From: Clostridia bacterium
Lineage (GTDB): Bacteria > Bacillota > Clostridia > Acetivibrionales > DSM-2933
Assembly (NCBI GenBank): GCA_026416815.1
Contig: JAOAEJ010000001.1
Span: 33,528-97,527 of the forward strand
DNA: 64,000 nt
Direction: 5' to 3'
Shown: one piece after another, positions 42,293 to 51,671 of the stretch
Layout of the letters: every line of letters begins with the position of its first letter
Position numbering within the stretch: the first letter of the stretch is position 1
Translations under genes and position numbers: made by a program
The notes under the pieces: generated by a model
The model's database searches: none
Seen by the model: only the letters and a program-made list of their open reading frames with translations
Told to the model about the DNA's origin: nothing

Positions 42293-43207
42293 ATGAGAAA
42301 GTTACTTGCAACACTTTTTATCATTATTTTTTTGATTAACTCACTAGTAGTTCCGGCAATTGCCCAGTCTCCAGGAGTTAGTGTAACTGTAGACGGTAAG
42401 GCTGTTGCATTCCCCGACGCCAAGCCGTTTATTGATGAAAACAACAGGACTCTTATCCCTATTGCATTTGTTTCTATGGCACTGGGGGGAACTGTAGAAT
42501 GGGATGGAAAACTAAAGGAAGTTTATATAACCAAAGGAGATACAAAAGTAAAAATAAGGATTAATGATAGAAATATACTGGTTAATAATCATATCAAGTC
42601 GATGGATACCAAGGCGATTATCAAAAATTCCCGTACCTTTGTACCTATTTACTTTGTTGCTGACGCTTTAGGTGCTAAAGTAAGCTGGAATGGTACTACC
42701 AGGACCGTTATTATAACCACAGGGACAGGAAAAGAACCCACACCGCCAATAATCTGGAATAAGTTTACAAAGGGGCAGGTGCTTGCCTACCCTAAAGCTA
42801 AAGAGCTCATGGAAATTGAAGGTTTTTCCGGTGTTATGAGCTCATCGGCTCAAAATGTTATAGAATTAAACTATTCCCAATACAATTCTGGAAATAATGG
42901 GGCATTTGATATGACAAATTCCGTAACAATTACACATGATGGGAAGGCTATAGGTTCAACTATAACAACTATAAAGGTTTATAGATGTAATACAGAGGGA
43001 TTAAGGAGATATAAGCGAATACTCGACATAGTTGTTCCCGATATAGCTGATGCTGTGTATAAAATAACAGAACCAAAGATGGGTGGGAAGTATAAGGGAT
43101 ACGATTCGGAATATTACAAGGATTATGAGCTATTCTACAAATCACTTTCACCTTCTGTATGGAAGGCTGAAGAAACAGGCCTCTTTATAGTAATAAGTTA
43201 TAAATAA
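42293..43207 (+). CDS. secreted protein with a copper amine oxidase N-terminal-like (stalk) domain
   Basis: A 304-residue exported protein. The signal peptide is KLLATLFIIIFLINSLVVPA, with cleavage after AIA. Residues about 30-145 form the copper-amine-oxidase N-like repeat common on clostridial surface proteins: VTVDGKAVAFPDAKPFIDEN, RTLIPIAFVSMALGGTVEWD and RTFVPIYFVADALGAKVSWN. The C-terminal 150 residues are unique. No catalytic oxidase domain is present. AGGAGG lies before the ATG at 42293. It lies 12 nt upstream of a very large secreted protein gene and probably works with it at the cell surface. Confidence 0.82.
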   Translation: MRKLLATLFIIIFLINSLVVPAIAQSPGVSVTVDGKAVAFPDAKPFIDENNRTLIPIAFVSMALGGTVEWDGKLKEVYITKGDTKVKIRINDRNILVNNHIKSMDTKAIIKNSRTFVPIYFVADALGAKVSWNGTTRTVIITTGTGKEPTPPIIWNKFTKGQVLAYPKAKELMEIEGFSGVMSSSAQNVIELNYSQYNSGNNGAFDMTNSVTITHDGKAIGSTITTIKVYRCNTEGLRRYKRILDIVVPDIADAVYKITEPKMGGKYKGYDSEYYKDYELFYKSLSPSVWKAEETGLFIVISYK

Positions 43208-43219
43208 TGGAGGGCGTAT

Positions 43220-46200
43220 ATGCATGTTTTTAAGAGAATACTTATAATAATGGTTATTATTTCCATTATCTTTCCTGTTACTCCAGTGAATGCAGAAGGT
43301 AGGCCTAAAATTCTTTATGGTAATAAAGAGTACACTAACGGGGAAAGCATACACTACACAGGAGATACTGTCGAACTTAGGATACAATACTCTGAACCTT
43401 TTAAATATGATGTGAATAATGGTCCGAGTAGAAATTGCAACGATGGAAGCGATATGATTACACTAGATAACCCAAATGGTCCTCATATATTTCATATCAT
43501 AAGTGGTAGTGACTCTTGGGATATAACTATAAATATATATCATGATGAATATGCTATATACAGTATTACCTATAGTTCGTATGAAGTAAAAATAAAAAAT
43601 GTTGGTAATTATGATATAAAAGACTGCGATTGGAATCAGCCACTGCCATACAATGATGGGGTTAATGTACAAGTTATAGATGAATTTTTAACTAGGGTAG
43701 ATAATTATTTACGGAGTAATGGAATTGGTAGTCTTAGCTCCGGTCAAAGATATCAAGTTGGAGGCGTAGTTCATGTTGGTGTTTTTGAGTCGAGAAGGCT
43801 CTTAGATAACTATGAGACACTATATGGCACCAAAATAGAGAGAATTACTGGTGAGGGATATGCTAACTTATATGATTATGGATGGAGAGGGGCATCTAGA
43901 AATGACTTGCGTGCTCGTGGAGAATGGGAAGCTACATATACCTATACCCCTACTCACAGCATAACTACCAAACTCAATGCAACTCCTACCCCTTCTATTG
44001 TGACAATGGGTAAAACAGAAAGAATTAATGTAACCTTGGATTCGAGCCGCTCAGAAGCAAAATTAAACGGTGCAAATGTGCCAATTACCGCAAGACGATA
44101 TTGGGCGAGTTTAAATAGGGATGATTTAGATGACGATAACAAGGGGCATCCTGAAACAAGGGCTACATATAACATTCCTATATCGGACGTACCTCCGAAT
44201 ACAAAGATATATTGTAAGGTAAGAGTATACAGTGAAGCAATTAACGCATCTGCAGAAGAAATTGTAGAAGTACCTATAGGCATTAAATACCTTCCTGGAG
44301 GTATATCTGCCAGCTTAACCGCAACCCGTAATCCTACAGATGCGGGCTTTGTGGCGCTAGACTCAAGTCAATCGGTTGCTTCACTGGATGGTAAACCTGC
44401 AAAAATCACATTAAGGAGATATTGGGCAAGTACAAGGCAGTCAGATTTGAAGGAGGATAGATATGGGCATGTTACAACCGATTCCACATACAACTTTCCA
44501 ATTCCCGACGTACCTCCAAATACGAGAATTTATTGCAAGGTAAGAGTGTTTAGTAAAGAACTTGATGACGCTGGTGTTACACCAGCTACTGCAGAAGCAT
44601 ATGCACAAATAGCTCCTATACGAGTACAAAACTCAGAGGGGACTGCTGTAATAAAAGCAGATAACAGAGGAGCAGAAAAGTTTGACGTTTCTCAAGGTAT
44701 ACCCTCAAGCGAAGACTTGTATATAAACGCTACAGCTAAAGAATACCTATATAATTATACTGAGCCTATTGAAAATAGGGGAAGAAAAAGCTATCCCATA
44801 ACTGTAAGTAAGACATATAACCTCTCGTGGGAGGAGGACCATGGTCACTGGGAGTCATATTCATGGACTGATAGTGATGGGGTATCACATAGCAGTTCGC
44901 GCTGGGTATCAAACTGGGTAAGTATGTCTGACTCGGTTACGGTTTCAAAAAACTATAATGTTACGAGAGATTTTTCATATTGGATAATGGACAGGCTTGG
45001 GGTTTATAGTCTGGATAAAGTGGAAGTAGAAAACGATGCACTGCCAAACAAAAGTGAAACTATTAATCCGAATGGTTATACACGGCCTGATGTCAATGTA
45101 TGGCACAGTGCTAGGGAAAGTGACCACATCACTGAACCGGAACATAACGATGTTAATCTTGGAAGTGAAAGTATAAGCGGCGGTAGAAGTGGCAGGCCAT
45201 CAGTACCTAGTCCTGACTGGACAAATATGGCTGAGAATTCAGTAGGACAAATTAAAGTAAAAAATGACCGTCTTATATTCAAAGGGACAACTGTTATAGA
45301 TGACCGTACTTGTGAAGTAGATACTCCCGACCCTGAAGAATTCCCCGAAAGTCCTATGATTGGGAACAATGTTCTTTATAAGAATGGGATTACAATAAGG
45401 GGTACTACACCAAATGGTGACTACGACAGCACTAGTACAATATACTATAATAGATATGTAGAGGTGAATGATACTGCCCCTGATGTAATAAGCCAGGATA
45501 TACCCATAAACCCTGTAACGGTGCATACTCCGGTTGTATGCAATCCATCGGTATGGAGTGATGATGGATTCAACCAAGAGATAAGGCCTAGTGGCAGCAG
45601 GGCTTCACTTATACTAGACAGACCTTCAAAGATAAACCTGCCAACAACAGGGCAGCACAGGTCAATACCCGGGTATGGGAATAAAGACTATGAAAAATAC
45701 ACAAAACAAAAGATGCTCAGGTTTCCCTTTGATGTTTACATTGGTACAAGCAGGAGCGGGACTTACCTAAAAGCCAATCAGTGGTATACAGTACCGCTTA
45801 GCCAGGACATTTTGAATTTCTACGTCCCTATATGGGTGAATGAGGGAGATTATGAAGTAGAATTCCAGGAGATTGCAATAAACGACCCTGGTTCGGGAGG
45901 CGCTCAAGATAATGCCAATCTGAATCTGAATAACTACAGAGCTACGGATAAAATACCTGTAAGGGTAATAGGGCGTTTATTCGGTTTTAAAATAACCGAC
46001 ATATCGGACTACCCGCTCTGGCAAGGTGTATTCAGAGCTAATAAAAATACAACCAACCACTCGTCAAACTACTACTGGGTAGGTACGAGAGACGAGGACG
46101 GTAATGTAGTCCGCAATTCTCCAAAGCTGACACTGCCTATACTCGAAGGCAGTCATACACAGCTGAAAAATGTAGGAGCAGTGAAAACAGGCTATAGGTT

Positions 46201-46966
46201 CCGGTTTGAACTTCAAACTATAGGCAATTACTACGATGATTATGACTGTATAGACATAATACCGAAGTTTTACTACGTTGGTAAGAACGGGGGAAGCAGG
46301 CAGGAAGTTGACCTGTGGTATAATGAAAAATTCAACGGGAAGATGAATTACTTTGTTAAGGTAGGTAGCGATAAAGATACCACTAATACCAAATACATTA
46401 AACTTGGTGACCCCTATAGAAATGTTCCTAACCAGGAAATAAGTGATACTGCCCGCATTCTTAGTATAAATGAGAATACGTTTAGGAATCAGAGTTCCAG
46501 ACTTGGGTGGTTCAGTAACATTATTCTTTCCAAGCCACTAAGGACCTATATAGGCAATAACACAGGGTTACCGAGCGGTGTAGACTCCAACAAGGTTAAA
46601 AAGTCGCAGCAGCGTTGGTACGGGGAGTATTATTTACCCAATGACTTGTATGTAGTACCAAAAAACACCGATGTCATGGAGTACTCAAGAACCCATAACG
46701 GGCTTGATGGAAAAGAAAGCTTTTGGCTTAAAAATGGCTATGTAATTGTTAACTTCGACATAAGAGCGGTTAAGAATAAGAACTTCAACAGTCCTTATTT
46801 GGGTTATTGGAATGCTCCAAACTGCAATATGTGGAATATGGAGGGCTTTAGCTACAATAAGACCGATTCTAATGGAGCAACGTTCACTTTGAATAATGGC
46901 GATGTTATATTCTACTATGCCAACAAGAAGTCTACAGACGACTACACTGAAGGTGGAAGTCACTAA
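43220..46966 (+). CDS. very large secreted protein with tandem repeats (DUF5704-like)
   Basis: A 1248-residue exported protein with signal peptide (VFKRILIIMVIISIIFP, cleavage after VNA). Two tandem repeats of about 110 residues occur near 260-460. Both contain RRYWAS, a DL.ED/DD-rich segment, the phrase DVPPNT.IYCKVRV and a following SLTA/TPS-type strand. The later part is rich in Asn, Asp, Tyr and Trp and likely all-beta. I recall similar proteins annotated DUF5704 near Tad genes in clostridia. It could be a pilus-tip adhesin or surface scaffold; no enzymatic motif was found. A terminator follows. Confidence 0.75.
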   Translation: MHVFKRILIIMVIISIIFPVTPVNAEGRPKILYGNKEYTNGESIHYTGDTVELRIQYSEPFKYDVNNGPSRNCNDGSDMITLDNPNGPHIFHIISGSDSWDITINIYHDEYAIYSITYSSYEVKIKNVGNYDIKDCDWNQPLPYNDGVNVQVIDEFLTRVDNYLRSNGIGSLSSGQRYQVGGVVHVGVFESRRLLDNYETLYGTKIERITGEGYANLYDYGWRGASRNDLRARGEWEATYTYTPTHSITTKLNATPTPSIVTMGKTERINVTLDSSRSEAKLNGANVPITARRYWASLNRDDLDDDNKGHPETRATYNIPISDVPPNTKIYCKVRVYSEAINASAEEIVEVPIGIKYLPGGISASLTATRNPTDAGFVALDSSQSVASLDGKPAKITLRRYWASTRQSDLKEDRYGHVTTDSTYNFPIPDVPPNTRIYCKVRVFSKELDDAGVTPATAEAYAQIAPIRVQNSEGTAVIKADNRGAEKFDVSQGIPSSEDLYINATAKEYLYNYTEPIENRGRKSYPITVSKTYNLSWEEDHGHWESYSWTDSDGVSHSSSRWVSNWVSMSDSVTVSKNYNVTRDFSYWIMDRLGVYSLDKVEVENDALPNKSETINPNGYTRPDVNVWHSARESDHITEPEHNDVNLGSESISGGRSGRPSVPSPDWTNMAENSVGQIKVKNDRLIFKGTTVIDDRTCEVDTPDPEEFPESPMIGNNVLYKNGITIRGTTPNGDYDSTSTIYYNRYVEVNDTAPDVISQDIPINPVTVHTPVVCNPSVWSDDGFNQEIRPSGSRASLILDRPSKINLPTTGQHRSIPGYGNKDYEKYTKQKMLRFPFDVYIGTSRSGTYLKANQWYTVPLSQDILNFYVPIWVNEGDYEVEFQEIAINDPGSGGAQDNANLNLNNYRATDKIPVRVIGRLFGFKITDISDYPLWQGVFRANKNTTNHSSNYYWVGTRDEDGNVVRNSPKLTLPILEGSHTQLKNVGAVKTGYRFRFELQTIGNYYDDYDCIDIIPKFYYVGKNGGSRQEVDLWYNEKFNGKMNYFVKVGSDKDTTNTKYIKLGDPYRNVPNQEISDTARILSINENTFRNQSSRLGWFSNIILSKPLRTYIGNNTGLPSGVDSNKVKKSQQRWYGEYYLPNDLYVVPKNTDVMEYSRTHNGLDGKESFWLKNGYVIVNFDIRAVKNKNFNSPYLGYWNAPNCNMWNMEGFSYNKTDSNGATFTLNNGDVIFYYANKKSTDDYTEGGSH

Positions 46967-46969
46967 TAG

Positions 46970-47012
46970 AAAGGTGCTGTCCTGAACTAATTTTCGGGAT
47001 GGCACTTTTTGT
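46970..47012 (+). terminator. intrinsic terminator
   Basis: AAAGGTGCTGTCCT (46970-46983) pairs with GGGATGGCACTTTT (46996-47009), with a few G-U pairs and a T-tail. It separates the large secreted protein gene from the TadE/TadG-like genes. Confidence 0.78.
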
Positions 47013-47189
47013 TATAAACAGATTTAGTATACTTAGATTTTGGTATACAGAGTACTGCTCTGATTATACTGCATATATTGAATAAATCTGCTAATAAATA
47101 TGAACTTATTTAATAAATACTGTAAAATAGAGTAACTTTTTGGTATGATAAGGTTATTGATATTTTGCTTTACCGAAAGGTGTGGTCAT

Positions 47190-47852
47190 GTGATAAAGCA
47201 GTTTAAATTAAGTACAAAAGGAAGTATGACAATTGAGGCCTGTATAATAGTACCAACAGTTTTGTTCTGTGTTCTGTCGGTTATATACATATGCCTGTTG
47301 TTATATCAGCAAGTGTATATACAGTCGTTGGCAGACAGGGCCGCACAAAGGGGAGCTGCTATATGGACAAGCCCGGCAAAGGATATGTATATAGGGAGAA
47401 TAACTAAGAAAGATATGGAGGACAATGATCCGTACTGGAGCTTTGTCGATTCAGATAAAGGGATGAAGCTGCAAAAGATCACAGACTATATTAAACTGCA
47501 TGCGGAATCCTATAGCGTACTTAAAAGTACTAATGTCACCGTAGATACCCCGGAATTGACAAACTATATCATATATAAAAAGCTAAGAGTAACAGTACAT
47601 CAGTCTTTTAAAATACCGCTGGGAAGAATGCTCACAACCTTCGGCTTGAGTGACGAGTTTACACTTGAAGCAAGTGCTGAAGCAGTTGTTAATGAACCGG
47701 CAGAATTTATAAGGAATACGGATTTTATTGTTGATACAGGGCGGGAAATTGACAGGAGGATATTCAATGATAAAGTAGGAAACTTTGCTGATCAGATAAA
47801 AGGCTTCTTCTCTAAAGTGATGGGCAAGCTTGGGGATTTTCTTAAGAAATAG
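47190..47852 (+). CDS. TadE-like pseudopilin
   Basis: A 220-residue protein. The N-terminus KGSMTIEACIIVPTVLFCVL is the TadE/TadG-like motif: Gly before a hydrophobic helix with Glu at position +5 after Gly, as in prepilins processed by the Tad peptidase. The rest is extracellular (residues about 55-220). GTG at 47190 is chosen, with AAAGGTG about 8 nt upstream; the frame extends to 47145 without a site. It is followed by the TadG-like gene. It is probably a minor pilus component. No prepilin peptidase gene is in the window. Confidence 0.78.
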   Translation: MIKQFKLSTKGSMTIEACIIVPTVLFCVLSVIYICLLLYQQVYIQSLADRAAQRGAAIWTSPAKDMYIGRITKKDMEDNDPYWSFVDSDKGMKLQKITDYIKLHAESYSVLKSTNVTVDTPELTNYIIYKKLRVTVHQSFKIPLGRMLTTFGLSDEFTLEASAEAVVNEPAEFIRNTDFIVDTGREIDRRIFNDKVGNFADQIKGFFSKVMGKLGDFLKK

Positions 47853-47888
47853 AAAATGTATTTTACGGAACTAGGAGAGTGTGGGGGA

Positions 47889-50800
47889 ATGAAATTCATA
47901 AAAAAAGTTGAGGGTGCAATATCCATTTTTCTATGTATTATATTGACCGCAATGCTTGTACTGACAGGGGTAGTTGTAGATGGTTCAAGAATTAGAGCTG
48001 GGGAATCACAGGTCCAGGGTGCAGTGGATTCAGCGGCAAAATCTGTGGTAGCTGATTACAACAATGCATTGAAAGACCTATATGGAATATTTGCACTAGC
48101 GGAAAACAATCCCGATGCCTTGAAGGAAGAGTTGGAGCATTACCTAAACAGAACCCTCATGACAGAGCTTGGCATAGATAAGAAAACAATGGGTGATAAG
48201 ACCTACGACTATTTGAAGAAAATGTTTACCGGAGACGGAAAGTTTGAAGACGTAAACTTCTTCAATATGTATGACTACAATGTAGAAGATGCAAAAGTGA
48301 CTCCATTATACAACCTCAGTGAAAATCCTGTAATGAGAAAACAGATTGTGGACTACATGAAATACAGGGGGCCAAAAGTGCTCATTGAAGGGTTCATGGA
48401 TAAGCTAATATCCATGAAGGGGTTTCGCCGACAAACAGAGGTTATGAACCAAAAGGTAGAGGTGGATAAGGAACTGGGGGAGATAAGGAAGCTCCAAGAG
48501 TCACTTACTAAGAACATAGAAGGTCTCAACGGATTTAATGCGGATACATTCAAGAAGAATCTAAACGACTATGTAACCAATATATCCATGAGAATAAAGT
48601 ATGAGAAGGAACGGGTGAGGAAGGACGAGGAAAGGAAGAGTGTAAGTAAGGATATATCTGCGAAGGATCAAGCTATCAGCGACAAGAGGAAAGCTATATC
48701 AGAAGCAGAGAAGAATAAGCAGGACACAACAAGCCTAAAAGCTGACTTAAGCCGACTCCAGAGCGAAAGGTCTGAGCTGCAAACCAAATACGATAAACTG
48801 ACCAAAGAATATGATGAATTAACTCAAAAAATTAACAGCCATAATACAGCTTCAGATAATTTGAAAACCCAGATAATAAATGGCATAGATACATATTACC
48901 AATTTAATACTAAGGCTTATTCGGATATAGAAGAAATAATATCGAAGGCGGGAAGCGTAGACCAAAAGCTTACTAATATAAATAACCAACTGGATGGAGA
49001 CACAACCGACTTTGCCACAAAAATGAAGGATGAAGTGAGCCAAAAAAAATCACAGATTTCTCCCGATGAGTTGATTCCTATAAAAGATAAAATTAGCGAT
49101 AACATAAAGATATTAGAAAATTTCAGGAGTAAAGTAAATGTATTCAACCACAGAAGTGTAACCCATGAGATGGTTCCTTTTGCCACCGAAAACTACAGTG
49201 AGATTTATGCCAATATCCAAAGCAAAGTGGCGGTAAATACACTAATCAGCGACTATATAAACAAATATAACATAATAGAAGGGTTTCAAAAGATAGAGCC
49301 TGTAGAAAACAAGGATGTTCCAGACCCCAGAAAGGATGCGGACAGCTTTATCAAAGGTAGTGACAATCCTCTTAATAATGAGGAGTTGAATAAAAAGAAG
49401 GAGAAGAAGCTTCCAGACGACCTGCCGTCAAAGAAAAAGGTGACAAGCCCCGACTTTACGAAACAGGATCAGGAATATATAAGCGCAGCTTTACAGCAAG
49501 CGGTAGACTCCAGTGAAAATCCCCAGGATACGCAGGATGATATGAAAGCGCTGATGGGGGATATGGGATTCTCGGATAACAAAACCGACTCCAGTGAGAA
49601 GGGGCTTGCCTGGGTTACAGAACTGTTCAAGGTAATTGAAAAGGGCCTTGAAGGAATGCGGGATGAGCTGTATGTCAACGAATATGCAATGGGTATGTTC
49701 AAAAACACAATTACCGATAAGTTTGCCAATGACCCAAACAAAAAGATAGAACCGGAAAGGGACTTGAGAGACAACCTAAAAAGTACTAGGAAGACATTTT
49801 TTGAGAAGTCCGAAATTGAATACATACTTATAGGAAGCTCCGATGAAAACATGAATGCATACGCAGTACAGGGGGAGATACTCCTTATACGCTTTGCACT
49901 TAATACCATCTACATTTACCTCGACGCAGAAAAGTACCAGCAGGCAATGTGGGCAGCTACAGCCATCGCAGGATGGACAGGTTTTGGTGTACCTATAGTG
50001 CATACGGTCATAATGCTTGGATGGTCCATGGCCGAGTCTATACTTGACGTCAAATACCTGATGGATGGAGAAAGAGTTCCTATATTTAAAACAAAGGACA
50101 CATGGGTATTAGGAAAGGAAGGGGCTATCAATAAGCTTAAAGAGACAGCGGAAGAGAAAGCAAAGGAAGCTGCTAAGCAGGTTGTTGATTATGCTGTAGA
50201 CGAGGCTAAAGATGCTGCCGATGCAGCTATTTCAAGGGTTATTGATATAATCGAAAATAAAATTAACATAGTAGTAGATAAGACGTTTGCTCCTGTAGAG
50301 AAAATTGTAGACGACCAACAGAAGTATGCAAGCCAAGCCTATGATGGAGCTATTAGCGACTTGCAGAATCCGATAGGTGGACAGCAAAACCAGACAATGA
50401 ATGATATTGAGAAGAAAATATATGAGGTAGCTCAACAGCAATTTAACTCAATGAATGCAAGTTTAAAGGAACAGATAATAAATAAGCCAGCAAAAGAAGC
50501 TAGAGAAATAATTGAGAATGCGAAAAAAAGTGTAAAAATTAAAGCAAATGAAGCTATATCTAGCTTACAACTCAAGCTTATAAATGAAATTACAACTGCT
50601 GCCGATGCGGGTAAAGAAAAGCTTAATAACTATATTGATTCAATTGGTGGAACCTCAAAGGGAGGAACGGTAAAAAATGATATAAAGACAAGCCTATTTT
50701 CATTATGCTATCAGGATTACCTAAGGATATTCCTGTTTGTACAGAATAAGGATTCAAAAATGAACCGTATAGAAGACCTAATACAGTTAAATATGAGAGA

Positions 50801-50969
50801 AGAGGGATATGAGAGTTTTAAGATGTCGGAGTGCAATACATATATAAGAGTAGAGGCTGCAGTATCAATGAAGTATCTATTTATGACACAAGCCTTTGTA
50901 AAGAGAGAGGTTGAGACAGCTGATAGAAACAGGTATCCGTTTAAGGTACTAACATACCAGGGGTATTAA
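47889..50969 (+). CDS. very large TadG-like protein with coiled coils (DUF5702-like)
   Basis: A 1026-residue membrane-anchored protein. The N-terminal VEGAISIFLCIILTAMLVLTG helix and VDGSRIRAGESQVQGAVDSA segment match TadG-type proteins (helix followed by a region rich in small residues). Long coiled-coil stretches occupy about 190-320 and 770-910. A hydrophobic pair near 665-720 (YQQAMWAATAIAGWTGFGVP) may be a second membrane region. I recall DUF5702 as the label for such clostridial proteins. Its size and coiled coils suggest a scaffold spanning the cell wall. ATG at 47889 with GGGGGA upstream, 36 nt after the TadE-like gene. Confidence 0.75.
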   Translation: MKFIKKVEGAISIFLCIILTAMLVLTGVVVDGSRIRAGESQVQGAVDSAAKSVVADYNNALKDLYGIFALAENNPDALKEELEHYLNRTLMTELGIDKKTMGDKTYDYLKKMFTGDGKFEDVNFFNMYDYNVEDAKVTPLYNLSENPVMRKQIVDYMKYRGPKVLIEGFMDKLISMKGFRRQTEVMNQKVEVDKELGEIRKLQESLTKNIEGLNGFNADTFKKNLNDYVTNISMRIKYEKERVRKDEERKSVSKDISAKDQAISDKRKAISEAEKNKQDTTSLKADLSRLQSERSELQTKYDKLTKEYDELTQKINSHNTASDNLKTQIINGIDTYYQFNTKAYSDIEEIISKAGSVDQKLTNINNQLDGDTTDFATKMKDEVSQKKSQISPDELIPIKDKISDNIKILENFRSKVNVFNHRSVTHEMVPFATENYSEIYANIQSKVAVNTLISDYINKYNIIEGFQKIEPVENKDVPDPRKDADSFIKGSDNPLNNEELNKKKEKKLPDDLPSKKKVTSPDFTKQDQEYISAALQQAVDSSENPQDTQDDMKALMGDMGFSDNKTDSSEKGLAWVTELFKVIEKGLEGMRDELYVNEYAMGMFKNTITDKFANDPNKKIEPERDLRDNLKSTRKTFFEKSEIEYILIGSSDENMNAYAVQGEILLIRFALNTIYIYLDAEKYQQAMWAATAIAGWTGFGVPIVHTVIMLGWSMAESILDVKYLMDGERVPIFKTKDTWVLGKEGAINKLKETAEEKAKEAAKQVVDYAVDEAKDAADAAISRVIDIIENKINIVVDKTFAPVEKIVDDQQKYASQAYDGAISDLQNPIGGQQNQTMNDIEKKIYEVAQQQFNSMNASLKEQIINKPAKEAREIIENAKKSVKIKANEAISSLQLKLINEITTAADAGKEKLNNYIDSIGGTSKGGTVKNDIKTSLFSLCYQDYLRIFLFVQNKDSKMNRIEDLIQLNMREEGYESFKMSECNTYIRVEAAVSMKYLFMTQAFVKREVETADRNRYPFKVLTYQGY

Positions 50970-51051
50970 GATTTATATATTTGGTAAAAATTGTGGGTTA
51001 TTACGTATTGTGGTAAGATATAAATACTAATTTACAAAAGGAGAATAAATT

Positions 51052-51612
51052 ATGAAAAAAAGATTATTAAGCTTAGGCATAGCTGTTGTAATGTCAATAT
51101 CCGTTTTTGTAGGGTGTGGAAAGGAAGAGAATAAGGAGAGTTCTAATACTAGTAGTATTTCCAGCACTAGTGCTACTACTTCTGTACAAACAAGCAACGA
51201 TAATGCAACTAAGAAAAATAATTTGGAAACAATGCTTGAACTAATGAAAGAAGCTAAGAAAAAAGTAGGGGTTATGGGTTTTGGCCAATTCTTAGCTGAG
51301 TTTGATTTGCAGTATAAGGGTAATATAGTTAACCCTATTAACAAAAGTACAGATATTTATGCTATAGATAAATATCATACAATTTTATCTAAAACGGATA
51401 CTAGTTTAGATAAATATGCTGCAAGCCTTGTTGCCATAGTTAACATGCCATTTGATAAACTAGATAAAAGTAAAATGACTTATGGCTGTAATCCAAAAAA
51501 CAAGGGTGTAGTAATAGCGTTTGTATTTTTTGACAGGTTCTATCTCTATGAAGTAGACGAAAACGGTAATAAAGTAAACGAGACAACATATATGTTTCCG
51601 GAAGGCGAATAA
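51052..51612 (+). CDS. lipoprotein of unknown function
   Basis: A 186-residue protein with a lipoprotein signal peptide: KKRLLSLGIAVVMSISVFVGCG, with the lipobox VFVGC. A Ser/Thr-rich linker (about 28-55) precedes a small domain of unknown family (about 60-186: QFLAEFDLQYKGNIVNPINK). AAGGAG lies before the ATG. It sits between the TadG-like and TadE-toxin genes and may be an outer-face accessory of the apparatus; that role is inferred from position alone. Confidence 0.7.
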   Translation: MKKRLLSLGIAVVMSISVFVGCGKEENKESSNTSSISSTSATTSVQTSNDNATKKNNLETMLELMKEAKKKVGVMGFGQFLAEFDLQYKGNIVNPINKSTDIYAIDKYHTILSKTDTSLDKYAASLVAIVNMPFDKLDKSKMTYGCNPKNKGVVIAFVFFDRFYLYEVDENGNKVNETTYMFPEGE

Positions 51613-51671
51613 ACTACATAATTGAGATTTTGTAATGGTTTTATAATATTACTTGTGTGAGGTTGAATGTA